Shown here piece by piece: positions 1-7,477 of a stretch of DNA of 64,000 nucleotides. Origin of the DNA: Phycisphaerae bacterium (lineage in GTDB: Bacteria > Planctomycetota > Phycisphaerae > Phycisphaerales > Phycisphaeraceae); assembly GCA_030432595.1 (NCBI GenBank), contig JAUIGU010000016.1, forward strand, positions 1 to 64,000. The letters run 5' to 3'. Positions within the stretch are counted from its first letter, which is position 1. The number at the start of each line of letters is the position of its first letter. The notes beneath the pieces were generated by a model. The model did not search any database, had not been told where the DNA came from, and worked only from the letters and a program-made list of their open reading frames with translations. Both the position numbers and the translations under genes were made by a program.

Positions 1-939
1 GATGCGGCCCTCGAAGAGCTCGCCGGGGTAGGCCTCGGTCTCGAAGCGGACGCTCTGTCCGTAGCGCAGCCAGGCCAGGTCGCTCTCGTAGGCTTCGAGG
101 TAGACCCAGACGAAGCTCAGGTCGGCGATCTTGTAGATCGGGCTGCCGGTCTGGACGTACATGCCCTCTTGGGCGTTTTTGTGAACGACGACCCCGCCCA
201 TCGGGGCGTTAATAGTGACTTGGTTGGAGGCAGAGCCGCGTTTTTCGATCTCGGCCACTTGCTCCTTGGTCAGCCCCCAGAGCAGTAGCCGTTCCCGGGC
301 GGCTTCGAGCGTGGCTGTGGTCGCTTCACGCACCGAGCCAATGCTGCTGCGTCCGATTTGGTCAACCGCTCGCCGTGCCTGGATGAGTACCTCCTGAGCT
401 TCAAGCAGCTCCGGGCTGTAGAGCTCCACCATGTGGTCGCCTTCATTGACGGCAACTCCGGTGTAATCAACAAAGAGGCGGTCGATCCGGCCACCAACCC
501 AAGCGGTGATGTATTTCAGACGAGTCTCGTCGTAAGTGATCTTGCCGACCATGCGGATCTCGGCCTCAACGAAACGGCGTTCTACCGGGCTTGTTTCGAT
601 CTGCATCAGTGCGGCTGCCGCAGGACTGACCGACATGGAGCGCATACCCAACGCATCGCCCATGTTGCTGGCGGGAATGAGGTCCATCGCGCAAATGGGG
701 CAGAGCCCAGGCTTAGGCTGACGAATCTGGGGGTGCATCGAACACGTCCATTCAGTCGGCGCCGACTCGGCGTCGTGGTCGTGTTCGGACATGCCTTTCA
801 CGCTGTCGGTTGTCGCTTGGTCGTTTGGGCCTCCGCCCCGGGAGAGGAAACCCAAACCAAAGGCAGCTAGCACCAAGAGAGCAAGCAGCCAGGGTCGATT
901 AAGCAGTTTCGCGGTTCGTTGTCGCAGTGCGGTGGTCAT
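1..939 (-). CDS. CusB-type efflux RND periplasmic adaptor (partial, C-terminus outside window)
   Basis: Membrane-fusion protein of a heavy-metal RND efflux pump, linking the inner-membrane pump to the outer-membrane channel. Read from the complement, it starts with a basic stretch and one N-terminal membrane segment (about residues 15-33). A heavy-metal-binding module follows (about 64-90) with the pattern WTCSMHPQI...LCPICAMDL, as in CusB/CzcB relatives. Then come lipoyl/hairpin-like sequence and a barrel segment (APMGGVVVHKNAQEGMYV). ATG at 939 overlaps the TGA of the upstream TolC-like gene by 4 bases (ATGA), so the two are translationally coupled. The C-terminus and the expected CusA-type pump lie off the left edge. 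The metal (Cu/Ag versus Zn/Co) cannot be read from the sequence. Confidence 0.9.
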   Translation of the reverse strand, partial: MTTALRQRTAKLLNRPWLLALLVLAAFGLGFLSRGGGPNDQATTDSVKGMSEHDHDAESAPTEWTCSMHPQIRQPKPGLCPICAMDLIPASNMGDALGMRSMSVSPAAAALMQIETSPVERRFVEAEIRMVGKITYDETRLKYITAWVGGRIDRLFVDYTGVAVNEGDHMVELYSPELLEAQEVLIQARRAVDQIGRSSIGSVREATTATLEAARERLLLWGLTKEQVAEIEKRGSASNQVTINAPMGGVVVHKNAQEGMYVQTGSPIYKIADLSFVWVYLEAYESDLAWLRYGQSVRFETEAYPGELFEGRI

Positions 940-2417
940 GGCGTATGGTTCTCCCCGGTTTGGTTTGATGGTTTTTCGTTTTGTGCTTGCTGGGCAGGTA
1001 ATCCACCGGTCAGCAGTTCGATCTGCGCGCGGCGAATCGCTTGGTCGGCCTGGGCACGCGCGTCTTGAATCTGAAACTCCAAGAGCACGCGCTCGGCGTC
1101 GATGAGATCGGTGAAGCTTGCGGTGTTTCCCTGAAAAGCGGTCAGCGTTGCGCCGAGCGACTCCTCGGCCTTGGGCAGCAGGGTGTTGCGGTAGAGGTCT
1201 ACCTTGCGAACCGCGTCTTCATATTGAAACAAAGCGAGTTCAAGCTCCGCCTTGAGTGCGTTCTCCCGGTCAACACGTTGTTTGGTGGCCGAACCAAAAC
1301 GCGACAATGCTTCACCTACCACCGCGTCGTTCTTTTCCGCCCAAATGGGCAGGGTGACGGAGACGCCAACGGAGAGAATGTCGTCGCTCTCGTCAGGCGC
1401 GTTGCTAAACGGCGAAGTCCCCACGTCGGTGTAGTCGACGCCGAGCGTGAAGTCGGGGTAGCGGTCGGTCTTGGCCAAGTCGATGCCCGTGCGATTACGG
1501 GCCACCTCGTGTTGCAGAGCATGCAGCTCGGGATTTGCGGCTAGAAGCAGGCGTTGTAACTCATCGCGTCCGAGCTGAAGTGGATCAGTTGCCGGCAAGA
1601 CCACCCCAGGCACGGCGGCGTGTGCTGGGCGATTGAGCAAGGCGTTGAGTCGGCTCCGCAGAGGAGGCTCCAAGGCTTCGGCGCTTAGCAATCGGTCTTC
1701 AAGACGCCCCAACTCGACTTGGGCACGGATGACGTCGGCCGAATCGGCGTTACCGGCCCGAAAGCTCGTCCTCGCCACTTCTTCAAGGTGTTTCACGAGA
1801 TCGCGGTTCTCCCGGACAATCTCAGTTGCGGCAGACTGATAGGCGTACTCCGCGTATGCGGCGATCACTTGATAGGTGACTAAAAGGCGTTGCTGCTCAA
1901 AGCGTGCCTGCATTGTGCGGGCGGCCTCAACCGCCATTTCACCCTTGAGGTCAAGCTCTCCAAACCAAGGAAACGCTTGAGAAAGGCCAAGCATGTTCTC
2001 TTGGGGGCCGGTGCGAGTCTCCACGTTTTCGATGAAGTAGCGGTAGTTGAAGCGCGGGTCGGGCAGGGTGCGTGCCTGCGGGATTTCTTCGAGCGCGGTC
2101 CGCCATCGATTGAATGCCGCCTCAAGCCCCGCGTTGTTGAGTAACGCATAGGCGACGTAATCATCGAGGGTTGGCTTCTCAGGTAGTTGGGCTATCAGCT
2201 CAACCTTTTCCTGAGACTCATTTCCACGAGATGTGGAACTCACCGACTGGCGACTTCCCGCCTGTTGAGCCGCGGCATCGAGGCGTTCATACGCTTCAAA
2301 CGCTTGTCGCTCCTGGCGAGTAGCGCAGCCCGCGACGGTCAACATCAAGCCGACAGCAATAAGAGCGCCAGCCCGTTTTACCTCTCTCTCATTCAATAAC
2401 CAAGATGCTTTTACCAT
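936..2417 (-). CDS. TolC/CusC-family outer membrane efflux lipoprotein
   Basis: Outer-membrane channel of the efflux system, 493 residues, the usual size for the family. The N-terminus carries a lipoprotein signal (LIAVGLMLTVAGC, lipid-acceptor Cys31). Two OEP repeats follow, rich in long Ala/Glu/Arg amphipathic helices, with typical phrases such as QARTLPDPRFNYRY, LGLSQAFPWFGE and LSVGVSVTLPIW. It sits between the DUF2231 gene (7-base overlap) and the adaptor gene (4-base overlap), so these three genes are almost certainly one transcript. CusC/CzcC-type function is inferred from the adaptor's metal-binding domain. Confidence 0.9.
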   Translation of the reverse strand: MVKASWLLNEREVKRAGALIAVGLMLTVAGCATRQERQAFEAYERLDAAAQQAGSRQSVSSTSRGNESQEKVELIAQLPEKPTLDDYVAYALLNNAGLEAAFNRWRTALEEIPQARTLPDPRFNYRYFIENVETRTGPQENMLGLSQAFPWFGELDLKGEMAVEAARTMQARFEQQRLLVTYQVIAAYAEYAYQSAATEIVRENRDLVKHLEEVARTSFRAGNADSADVIRAQVELGRLEDRLLSAEALEPPLRSRLNALLNRPAHAAVPGVVLPATDPLQLGRDELQRLLLAANPELHALQHEVARNRTGIDLAKTDRYPDFTLGVDYTDVGTSPFSNAPDESDDILSVGVSVTLPIWAEKNDAVVGEALSRFGSATKQRVDRENALKAELELALFQYEDAVRKVDLYRNTLLPKAEESLGATLTAFQGNTASFTDLIDAERVLLEFQIQDARAQADQAIRRAQIELLTGGLPAQQAQNEKPSNQTGENHTP

Positions 2418-3292
2418 GTGAAATACCCCTCACCAAAAACAAGCGTGCCCCCGAAGTGACCGGTGGCACCGACCAGAATCACCGCGATGGCCAGGTTGAT
2501 ACGAAACGCTCGGCACGATCCCCCGTAGTCCATTCCCCAGGCGTGCCAAGCAAGTGCGACAGACCAAACAGCCGTGGCGACCCCCAGCCAGCGGTGCACC
2601 GAAAGCGTTGTTGCCATCGATTCGGGCTGGGTGCCGTACGCGGCGTTAAGCCAGCCTACTACCGCGGCCGCAACAGCACTTGCCGCCCCGATGTAGATCA
2701 TGAAGTAAACCCCAGTGTGTAGCCGCGGCCAGCCCTTGATCGCGTGTATGCCTTCAGCCAGCGCTGCGGCCACCAGCAAGGCGATCGGGAAGTGAACGAT
2801 GAGCGGATGCAGGCGGCCAATCCACGACAGCGATCGGCCCACGAACCCGCGGTCCGTCGCCGGGGCGTGGTCAGTGGCGTGGTCGTGTGTGTGTGCACCA
2901 CCACCGGGAGGTTCACCTCCCGCACTCAAAGGCGTATCCGATTGATTGGCGGCTGACACCTCGTCAACCTCACGCCCGTGATCGTCGTGAACATGACCGT
3001 GTTCATCTATTGAGGAAGTTGCCGATGGCAGATTGCCCGTAAATTCTGCCGGGTTCGCTTCAAACTGTCGCCGACAGCGTTGACAACAGAAATACACGCG
3101 CCGGCCCTCGAAGTCGGTGTAGATCTCACGATCGACTGTTTCGCTAGGGGTGACCGGACACATCAAATTGCCGGGGTCAACCTCGGCCAACGCATACCCT
3201 GGTGGCAGAGCAACCGCTACAAGCGATAGCAGCAAGAGCGCCAACAGATGAATGTTTGGGGTCGCGGGTCTTTTCATCTGGAGTGTCCTCAC
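2411..3292 (-). CDS. YHS-domain plus DUF2231 membrane protein
   Basis: 293 residues. The signal-peptide-like N-terminus (LLALLLLSLVAVALPPGYALA) is followed by a YHS-type module: LMCPVTPSETVD, then a tyrosine-rich strand, then VYFCCQRCRRQFEANP. A His/Asp-rich linker (HGHVHDDHG, HTHDHATDH) leads to a four-helix membrane domain resembling DUF2231 (IGRLHPLIVHFPIALLVAAA, WPRLHTGVYFMIYIGAASA). The Cys and His clusters suggest periplasmic or membrane metal handling. It overlaps the upstream YHS gene by 4 bases and the downstream TolC-like gene by 7. The exact role is unknown; a metal-binding accessory of the efflux pump is the simplest reading. Confidence 0.8.
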   Translation of the reverse strand: MRTLQMKRPATPNIHLLALLLLSLVAVALPPGYALAEVDPGNLMCPVTPSETVDREIYTDFEGRRVYFCCQRCRRQFEANPAEFTGNLPSATSSIDEHGHVHDDHGREVDEVSAANQSDTPLSAGGEPPGGGAHTHDHATDHAPATDRGFVGRSLSWIGRLHPLIVHFPIALLVAAALAEGIHAIKGWPRLHTGVYFMIYIGAASAVAAAVVGWLNAAYGTQPESMATTLSVHRWLGVATAVWSVALAWHAWGMDYGGSCRAFRINLAIAVILVGATGHFGGTLVFGEGYFTW

Positions 3293-4035
3293 TGGTGGTT
3301 GTGACGATGCCCGTCGTGTTCGTCGTCGCCGGAAGGTCGGCGTTCAGCATCGAGCACGCTGAGAAAGCCAACAGGGTCGTCTATCAGTTGTCCCTCGCAG
3401 CCAGCACAGCACAGACGTACCAGCCGATTGGCGATCACCACATTCACCGGCTCTCCCATCGACCCCAGTTCGAGCTTGGAGACCGGGCAGGTCTTAAGCG
3501 GGTAGTTCTCGACTTGTTTCGCGGCTACGGCTTCGTTGAGCTTCTTGAGATACGCATCGGGGTTTTTCAGGAAGTCCCCGCGGCACCCTTTACAGCAGAA
3601 ACGCACCAAGCGGTTGCGGTAGACGAAATCGACCGGCTCGTCGCCGAGTGGTTCGTTGCTGACCACGCAGGTCTGAGTTGGGTAGTGCTCAAGTTGGTCG
3701 GCGACCATCTGTGGGTCGAGCGCCGTGATGAACTTGGCGGGTGCTTCCAGAAAGGCGGCGTGGTTCGCTTCGTTCGCGAAACGTAGCTTGCGGCCTTCGT
3801 GCGTGACACGCACTTGCTTGCCCAACTCAGGTAGGGTCTCTCCGGTAACGGGGTCGGTTTTTAGGTAGTAAGGGTCGTCGAGTTTGGCGTGCTCCACGGC
3901 AGCGGCGTCTTGCCCACCGTGGGTATGGTCATGACCTTCGTGGTCGTGGCCCGAGTGTTGCTGGGCGTTTACTAGCGGCGCAGCTCCAAGGATCAGCGCA
4001 AGACAAATGAGGGTATATGAGAAGTATCGGCTCAT
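3289..4035 (-). CDS. Secreted His-rich protein with three YHS-like modules
   Basis: 248 residues with a clear Sec signal peptide (about 1-24, ending LVNA-QQ). It has His-rich tails at both ends (HSGHDHEGHDHTHGG; HDGHRHNHQ) and three degenerate repeats of about 55 residues. Repeat 1 lacks cysteines; repeat 2 has TCVVSNEPL...FCCKGC; repeat 3 has TCPVSKLEL...LCCAGC. The Cys pairs plus CxxC-like CCxGC groups match YHS/TRASH-type metal-binding modules. A strong GGAGG lies 7 bases before ATG 4035. It heads the efflux gene run after a 130-bp gap. A periplasmic metal chaperone or buffer is inferred; there is no catalytic motif. Confidence 0.8.
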   Translation of the reverse strand: MSRYFSYTLICLALILGAAPLVNAQQHSGHDHEGHDHTHGGQDAAAVEHAKLDDPYYLKTDPVTGETLPELGKQVRVTHEGRKLRFANEANHAAFLEAPAKFITALDPQMVADQLEHYPTQTCVVSNEPLGDEPVDFVYRNRLVRFCCKGCRGDFLKNPDAYLKKLNEAVAAKQVENYPLKTCPVSKLELGSMGEPVNVVIANRLVRLCCAGCEGQLIDDPVGFLSVLDAERRPSGDDEHDGHRHNHQ

Positions 4036-4165
4036 AACGAAACCTCCAAAACATGGGTTATTAAGGTGTATTCACGACATACCGTGTGCGTGACGCCGAG
4101 CGTCAAGCACAGAACAGCTAAGACGCCAAGAACGTTTGGCGGCTAACCAGAGATGGAGGTATCAG

Positions 4166-4588
4166 CTAGATGCGCAGCACGCAGAGAAGGGATAGACGGG
4201 TGCGTGCCGCTGGACCCGGGGGTTCGCCCGAGTACCACACACTCGACAACATCTCTTGCGAGAAAGCCAAGCGAGTCGATGCCCACTGAGTCAACGCAAG
4301 TGAGGGGAGTTCGACAGGAGCATTGACTTTGATTTCCAGTGAGGTCGTCTGCGCGATCAGCGTCTGTTCACAGTCGCAGTCGTCCGAATGGCCGGGCTGC
4401 TCATCGGAATTACGATCAGAGTTGCTATTGGACTCTTCGGGACACTTGCCACAAGGTGAAGACGACGGGGCGGTCTCGGCGGTTTCTACGCTGGCAAAGG
4501 CCATGGCTCCAGTGCAGCAGCACATCACGGGTGCGAGTAGCACCGCGAAGGCAAGCAGGGGAGAAAGTAGAAGTCGAGACGAACGCAT
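4166..4588 (-). CDS. Small Cys-rich secreted protein of the metal operon
   Basis: 140 residues; I do not recognise a named family. The N-terminus is a signal peptide or membrane anchor (LLLSPLLAFAVLLAPVMCCC). It is followed by a short polar region with CGKCPEES and DDCDCEQ cysteine groups, then a featureless C-terminal half. It lies between the anti-sigma gene and the triple-YHS gene in the same orientation. Position and Cys content suggest a periplasmic metal-responsive or metal-binding role, but this is inference. No strong ribosome-binding site is evident before ATG 4588. Confidence 0.6.
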   Translation of the reverse strand: MRSSRLLLSPLLAFAVLLAPVMCCCTGAMAFASVETAETAPSSSPCGKCPEESNSNSDRNSDEQPGHSDDCDCEQTLIAQTTSLEIKVNAPVELPSLALTQWASTRLAFSQEMLSSVWYSGEPPGPAARTRLSLLCVLRI

Positions 4589-4646
4589 AGTTACGATTTT
4601 ATCACAGGTATCTGATGAAGAACAAGCATTTGCTTTCTCGACTCAC

Positions 4647-5327
4647 TCAAAAGGCAATCTCTTCGGCAATTTCGGCCAAAACCTCGGGACTTGTCTGCCC
4701 CATAACACAAAGCCAGCGATCTGCTTCACTTCGCATCACCATGGTGATGCCGTTGGCCCGATGGACCACGTACGTCTGGTTGCCGAAGTTCAACTCGTCA
4801 CCCTCGGGTGAGCGGAGGTCGGCGCCCCGCGCTACAGCGATCGTGGCTAGTTGCCCCTTGTGTTCGACCACAGCGCAGGTAAGCATCTTGCCCGCGTGCT
4901 CGTGTAGGCAGCATGATTGAAGGTTGCCGGGAAGTTGTGGCAGGGCGACAAAGTCGGATGATTGTTCTGCGAGGATGCGGTTGGCTTCCTCAATTGTTGA
5001 AACTTCCAAATGCGGGGTGAAACCGTGAGTCACATCAAAGTGAATCTCCGCGAGGCCGGACGGCGCAGCCATGGCCGAAGCTCCGCTGAATTGCAGTACC
5101 ACGAATGCCACCGAACCGAGGATCAACATTGCGGCGGCAAAGCCGATGAGTGGTCGCGACCACAGCATCAGCCAACCCGTGGGAGTTTTCGTGGGGCCGA
5201 CCTCGTCGTGGAGCGCGGCCTCAAGACGGTTTTCGAGGTGAGAGGTATCGATTGGCCGAGTAGCGAGTTTGGCCAACCGCTCCGAAGTCACCTGATCCAG
5301 TAGGTCTTGGTTCGGTGTCTGATTCAT
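4647..5327 (-). CDS. Anti-sigma factor with periplasmic Cys/His cluster
   Basis: 226 residues from ATG 5327, which overlaps the TGA of the sigma gene (ATGA); a longer reading from 5354 would run inside the sigma gene and is not needed. The cytoplasmic N-terminus (about 1-70) should bind the sigma factor, although I see no HxxxCxxC zinc motif. One membrane helix follows (about 71-95, PLIGFAAAMLILGSVAFVVL). The periplasmic part contains SCCLHEHAGKMLTC, a tight Cys/His group that could bind a metal. Coupling to the sigma gene and the metal-efflux context support a membrane-bound metal-sensing anti-sigma role; the sensing is inferred. Confidence 0.8.
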   Translation of the reverse strand: MNQTPNQDLLDQVTSERLAKLATRPIDTSHLENRLEAALHDEVGPTKTPTGWLMLWSRPLIGFAAAMLILGSVAFVVLQFSGASAMAAPSGLAEIHFDVTHGFTPHLEVSTIEEANRILAEQSSDFVALPQLPGNLQSCCLHEHAGKMLTCAVVEHKGQLATIAVARGADLRSPEGDELNFGNQTYVVHRANGITMVMRSEADRWLCVMGQTSPEVLAEIAEEIAF

Positions 5328-5929
5328 GCTGGCTGTTCCTTGGCGTCGATCCACCCGCGTTTGAGCGCTCGCTCAAAGAGTCGGTCTCGGAGCATGGCCC
5401 GGCCACGGTGGGACCTGCTCTTGATTGTTCCCACCGCCACGTCCAAGGCCGCGGCTGCGTCAGCGTGGTCCATCTGCTCGACGTCCACCAACAGGAGCGT
5501 CCACCGCATGTCGTCGGGGAGTCCTCGCAGTGCATCGATCACCGTCTCGTCTTCAAAACGGCTCATCAATTCTTCGGGCTGGGACCAGCGTCCGTCAAAC
5601 TGCCCGCCGAGTGTATTACTCCTGTCCGCCATCTCGACCCCTTCTTGGTCAATCGAAAGCTTAAGTGGACGTTGCTGCTCGGCCCGTAGCCAGTCGATGT
5701 GGGTGCGACGCAGAATTGTGAGCAGCCACGCCTTGATGTTGCTGCCACTGCGGTAGGAGTGGATGGCTCGTGCAGCTTTGATCATCGTTTCTTGTGCGAG
5801 ATCCTCGGCTTGGGCGGCGTTACCGGTCAGGCACTGAGCTGCACGCAAGACCACCGGCATCAGCGGCCAGGCGACGCGCTTAAACCGCTCCGCCTCGGCG
5901 GCTTGTATGGGGCCGACACGCATGCTCAT
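5324..5929 (-). CDS. ECF-family RNA polymerase sigma factor
   Basis: About 201 residues. Region 2 is visible as NAAQAEDLAQETMIKAARAI then IKAWLLTILRRTHIDWLR. Region 4 shows LRGLPDDMRWTLLLVDVEQM and AAALDVAVGTIKSRSHRGR (helix-turn-helix). It is followed by its anti-sigma factor with a 4-base overlap, the standard arrangement. Several starts are possible (GTG 5932, ATG 5929, ATG 5923). An ECF-like promoter ends only about 10 bases upstream, so the message may be leaderless or start at the inner ATG. The likely targets are itself and the metal-efflux genes downstream. Confidence 0.92.
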   Translation of the reverse strand: MSMRVGPIQAAEAERFKRVAWPLMPVVLRAAQCLTGNAAQAEDLAQETMIKAARAIHSYRSGSNIKAWLLTILRRTHIDWLRAEQQRPLKLSIDQEGVEMADRSNTLGGQFDGRWSQPEELMSRFEDETVIDALRGLPDDMRWTLLLVDVEQMDHADAAAALDVAVGTIKSRSHRGRAMLRDRLFERALKRGWIDAKEQPA

Positions 5930-5937
5930 CACTTATC

Positions 5938-5966
5938 TAAACGAAGTCTGTAAGGCGTCAGGTTCC
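5938..5966 (-). promoter_or_regulatory. ECF-type promoter of the sigma gene (autoregulation)
   Basis: On the minus strand GGAACC (5961-5966) is followed after exactly 17 bases by CGTTTA (5938-5943). This matches the usual ECF pattern of a GGAAC -35 and a CGTT-like -10. Transcription would begin around 5930, leaving almost no leader before the sigma start codon. It suggests that the sigma factor transcribes its own operon. Confidence 0.6.
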
Positions 5967-6169
5967 ATGGACCTAGACATTTTGGAAAATTTCGGGTTGA
6001 GCCAACGCCGCCCCATCAAAGCTAGAACGAGCCGAATCCATGTCGAAGTTTCTGGCGATGGTGTGGAGCGAATGAGCGAGTGGCCACTTGGGAGGGAGAC
6101 GACGCTGGGTGCCTGAAAATACGCAGGATCTGGTTTTTCCAGCCACAAACGTCAGATTTTGTGTTTTTG

Positions 6170-6197
6170 TATTGACATATATCAGTATTTGACAATA
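6170..6197 (+). promoter_or_regulatory. Imperfect inverted repeat upstream of the AbiEi-like gene
   Basis: The 28 bases hold two facing half-sites, TATTGACATATAT and (from the other strand) TATTGTCAAATAC, which agree at 10 of 13 positions. The repeat ends 9 bases before ATG 6207 and includes TTGACA. AbiEi-type antitoxins are known to repress their own promoters by binding inverted repeats, so this is a plausible operator. The surrounding 5967-6206 stretch is AT-rich and holds no gene I can support. Confidence 0.45.
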
Positions 6198-6206
6198 AAA
6201 CAACAC

Positions 6207-6812
6207 ATGGCCTCGACTGACCCCACCACCGAAATTCTCCGCATGGCGAAACAAGCCGGCGTGATCCGACGCCGCGATGTGACCGAACGGGGCATCCACC
6301 CTGAGTATCTGCGGCGACTTGTGGCTGCCAGAGAACTGGAGCGAGTCAGCCGGGGCATCTACTGCCTGGCCGAGGCCGAGGTCACCGAGCACCACCTGCT
6401 GGCCGTCGTGGCCGGACGCATCCCCGAGGGCGTGGTCTGCCTGCTCTCGGCGCTGCGCTTTCATGAACTGGGCACCCAGAGCCCCGGCCGGGTCTGGGTG
6501 GCCCTGGACCGCCGGGCCGCCAAACCTCAACTCACCGAACCCCGGGTCCACATAGTGAGATTCTCGGGTGCCGCGCTCACGCAAGGGGTTCAGACTCACC
6601 GCCTCGAAGGTGTCACGGTAAAGGTTTACTGCCCTGCAAAGACCGTGGCGGATTGCTTCAAATACCGCAACAAGACCGGATTGGACGTCGCGCTAGAGAG
6701 CCTTAAATCGGCACTGCATACACGGAAAGCAAGCATCGACGAGCTGCTCCGCTACGCCGACATCTGCCGCGTCCGCAAGGTCATGCAGCCTTACCTGAAT
6801 GCTTTGGTATGA
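6207..6812 (+). CDS. AbiEi-family antitoxin-like transcriptional regulator
   Basis: 201 residues. The N-terminal winged-helix part (about 8-60) reads ILRMAKQAGVIRRRDV...HPEYLRRLVAARELERVSRGIYCL, the usual 'AbiEi antitoxin domain' layout. The C-terminal part contains the family-like VHIVRFSG, VTVKVYCPAKTVADCFKYR and a helical tail. Such proteins normally pair with a downstream AbiEii nucleotidyltransferase toxin. Here the next gene, 84 bp on, lies on the other strand and is an XRE regulator, so no toxin partner is visible. ATG 6207 is preferred over an upstream in-frame start because the family N-terminus begins here. Confidence 0.8.
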   Translation: MASTDPTTEILRMAKQAGVIRRRDVTERGIHPEYLRRLVAARELERVSRGIYCLAEAEVTEHHLLAVVAGRIPEGVVCLLSALRFHELGTQSPGRVWVALDRRAAKPQLTEPRVHIVRFSGAALTQGVQTHRLEGVTVKVYCPAKTVADCFKYRNKTGLDVALESLKSALHTRKASIDELLRYADICRVRKVMQPYLNALV

Positions 6813-6895
6813 CCGACTGATCCGCCCACGATTAGAAACGACCTGTTTTTCAGAGCGATCATGTTAATACCGTGCGCTTACGCAGACGGACGCAA

Positions 6896-7303
6896 CTACG
6901 AATCACCTTGACGCGAGCGGATGAAGGCGAGGTACTCAAGAAGCTGCTTCTCTTCTTTATCGGTGAGTTCATGGCCTGCGAAGGCATTAGGCCGAGCTTT
7001 GCCCGCTTTTTTTCTGCCGGCCGAACGCAGCACGCCGGAAGCAGGGCTTGTTGACGCGGCGAGGTATCCAGCCTTCTCCATCAACGTTTCGTAAGCAACG
7101 CCGTAGGCCTCGGCTAGGGCGTGGAGAACGTTGGGAGAGGGGCGGGCGATCTTCCCGTTTTCGACCTGCGAGAGATACGCGTTTGAAACCCGCTTTTCGG
7201 TGGCCGCCTCGACATCACGAAGACTGAGCCCGTGTGAGCTGCGCAGCGTTGCCAAGTAAGCCCCCAAACCTTGTGGCTCCCTCGATTCTATTGCCGTAGT
7301 CAT
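6896..7303 (-). CDS. XRE-family helix-turn-helix regulator
   Basis: 135 residues. A Cro/C1-type helix-turn-helix fills about residues 11-70 (LGAYLATLRSSHGLSLRDVE...VSNAYLSQVENGKIARPSPNVLHALAEAYGV). A short linker and a Lys/Arg-rich tail ending LLEYLAFIRSRQGDS follow. A strong AGGAGG lies 8 bases before ATG 7303. It is transcribed divergently from the ubiquitin-like operon and shares a 174-bp control region with it. That region contains a 9-bp inverted repeat over both -35 boxes, so this is probably the operon's repressor and autorepressor. No linked ImmA/IrrE-type peptidase is seen. Confidence 0.88.
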   Translation of the reverse strand: MTTAIESREPQGLGAYLATLRSSHGLSLRDVEAATEKRVSNAYLSQVENGKIARPSPNVLHALAEAYGVAYETLMEKAGYLAASTSPASGVLRSAGRKKAGKARPNAFAGHELTDKEEKQLLEYLAFIRSRQGDS

Positions 7304-7339
7304 GAAAATCACCTCCTGAATGCAGCTTTCTAAGGCTCA

Positions 7340-7415
7340 ATAGTACGCTTGCTTGCTAATTTAGTCAAGCATTGCTCGATCTATGCTTGACATACTTAGC
7401 AGTGCTTGATACCGT
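7340..7415. promoter_or_regulatory. Divergent promoter/operator between XRE gene and Ubl operon
   Basis: Minus strand: TTGACT (7363-7368), 17-bp spacer, TACTAT (7340-7345), a good promoter for the XRE gene. Plus strand: TTGACA (7387-7392) with a weaker -10 near 7410 (TACCGT at 17 bp). Between them, GTCAAGCAT (7364-7372) and ATGCTTGAC (7383-7391) form a perfect 9-bp inverted repeat with a 10-bp centre, overlapping both -35 boxes. Additional GCTTG half-sites lie at about 7348-7355 and 7403-7408. This is a likely XRE operator. Confidence 0.7.
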
Positions 7416-7477
7416 GCCTCTAAGTGCGGATGGCAATGTGGCCGCCCGCGTTTGATCCATGCAATCGGAGTGCAGCT

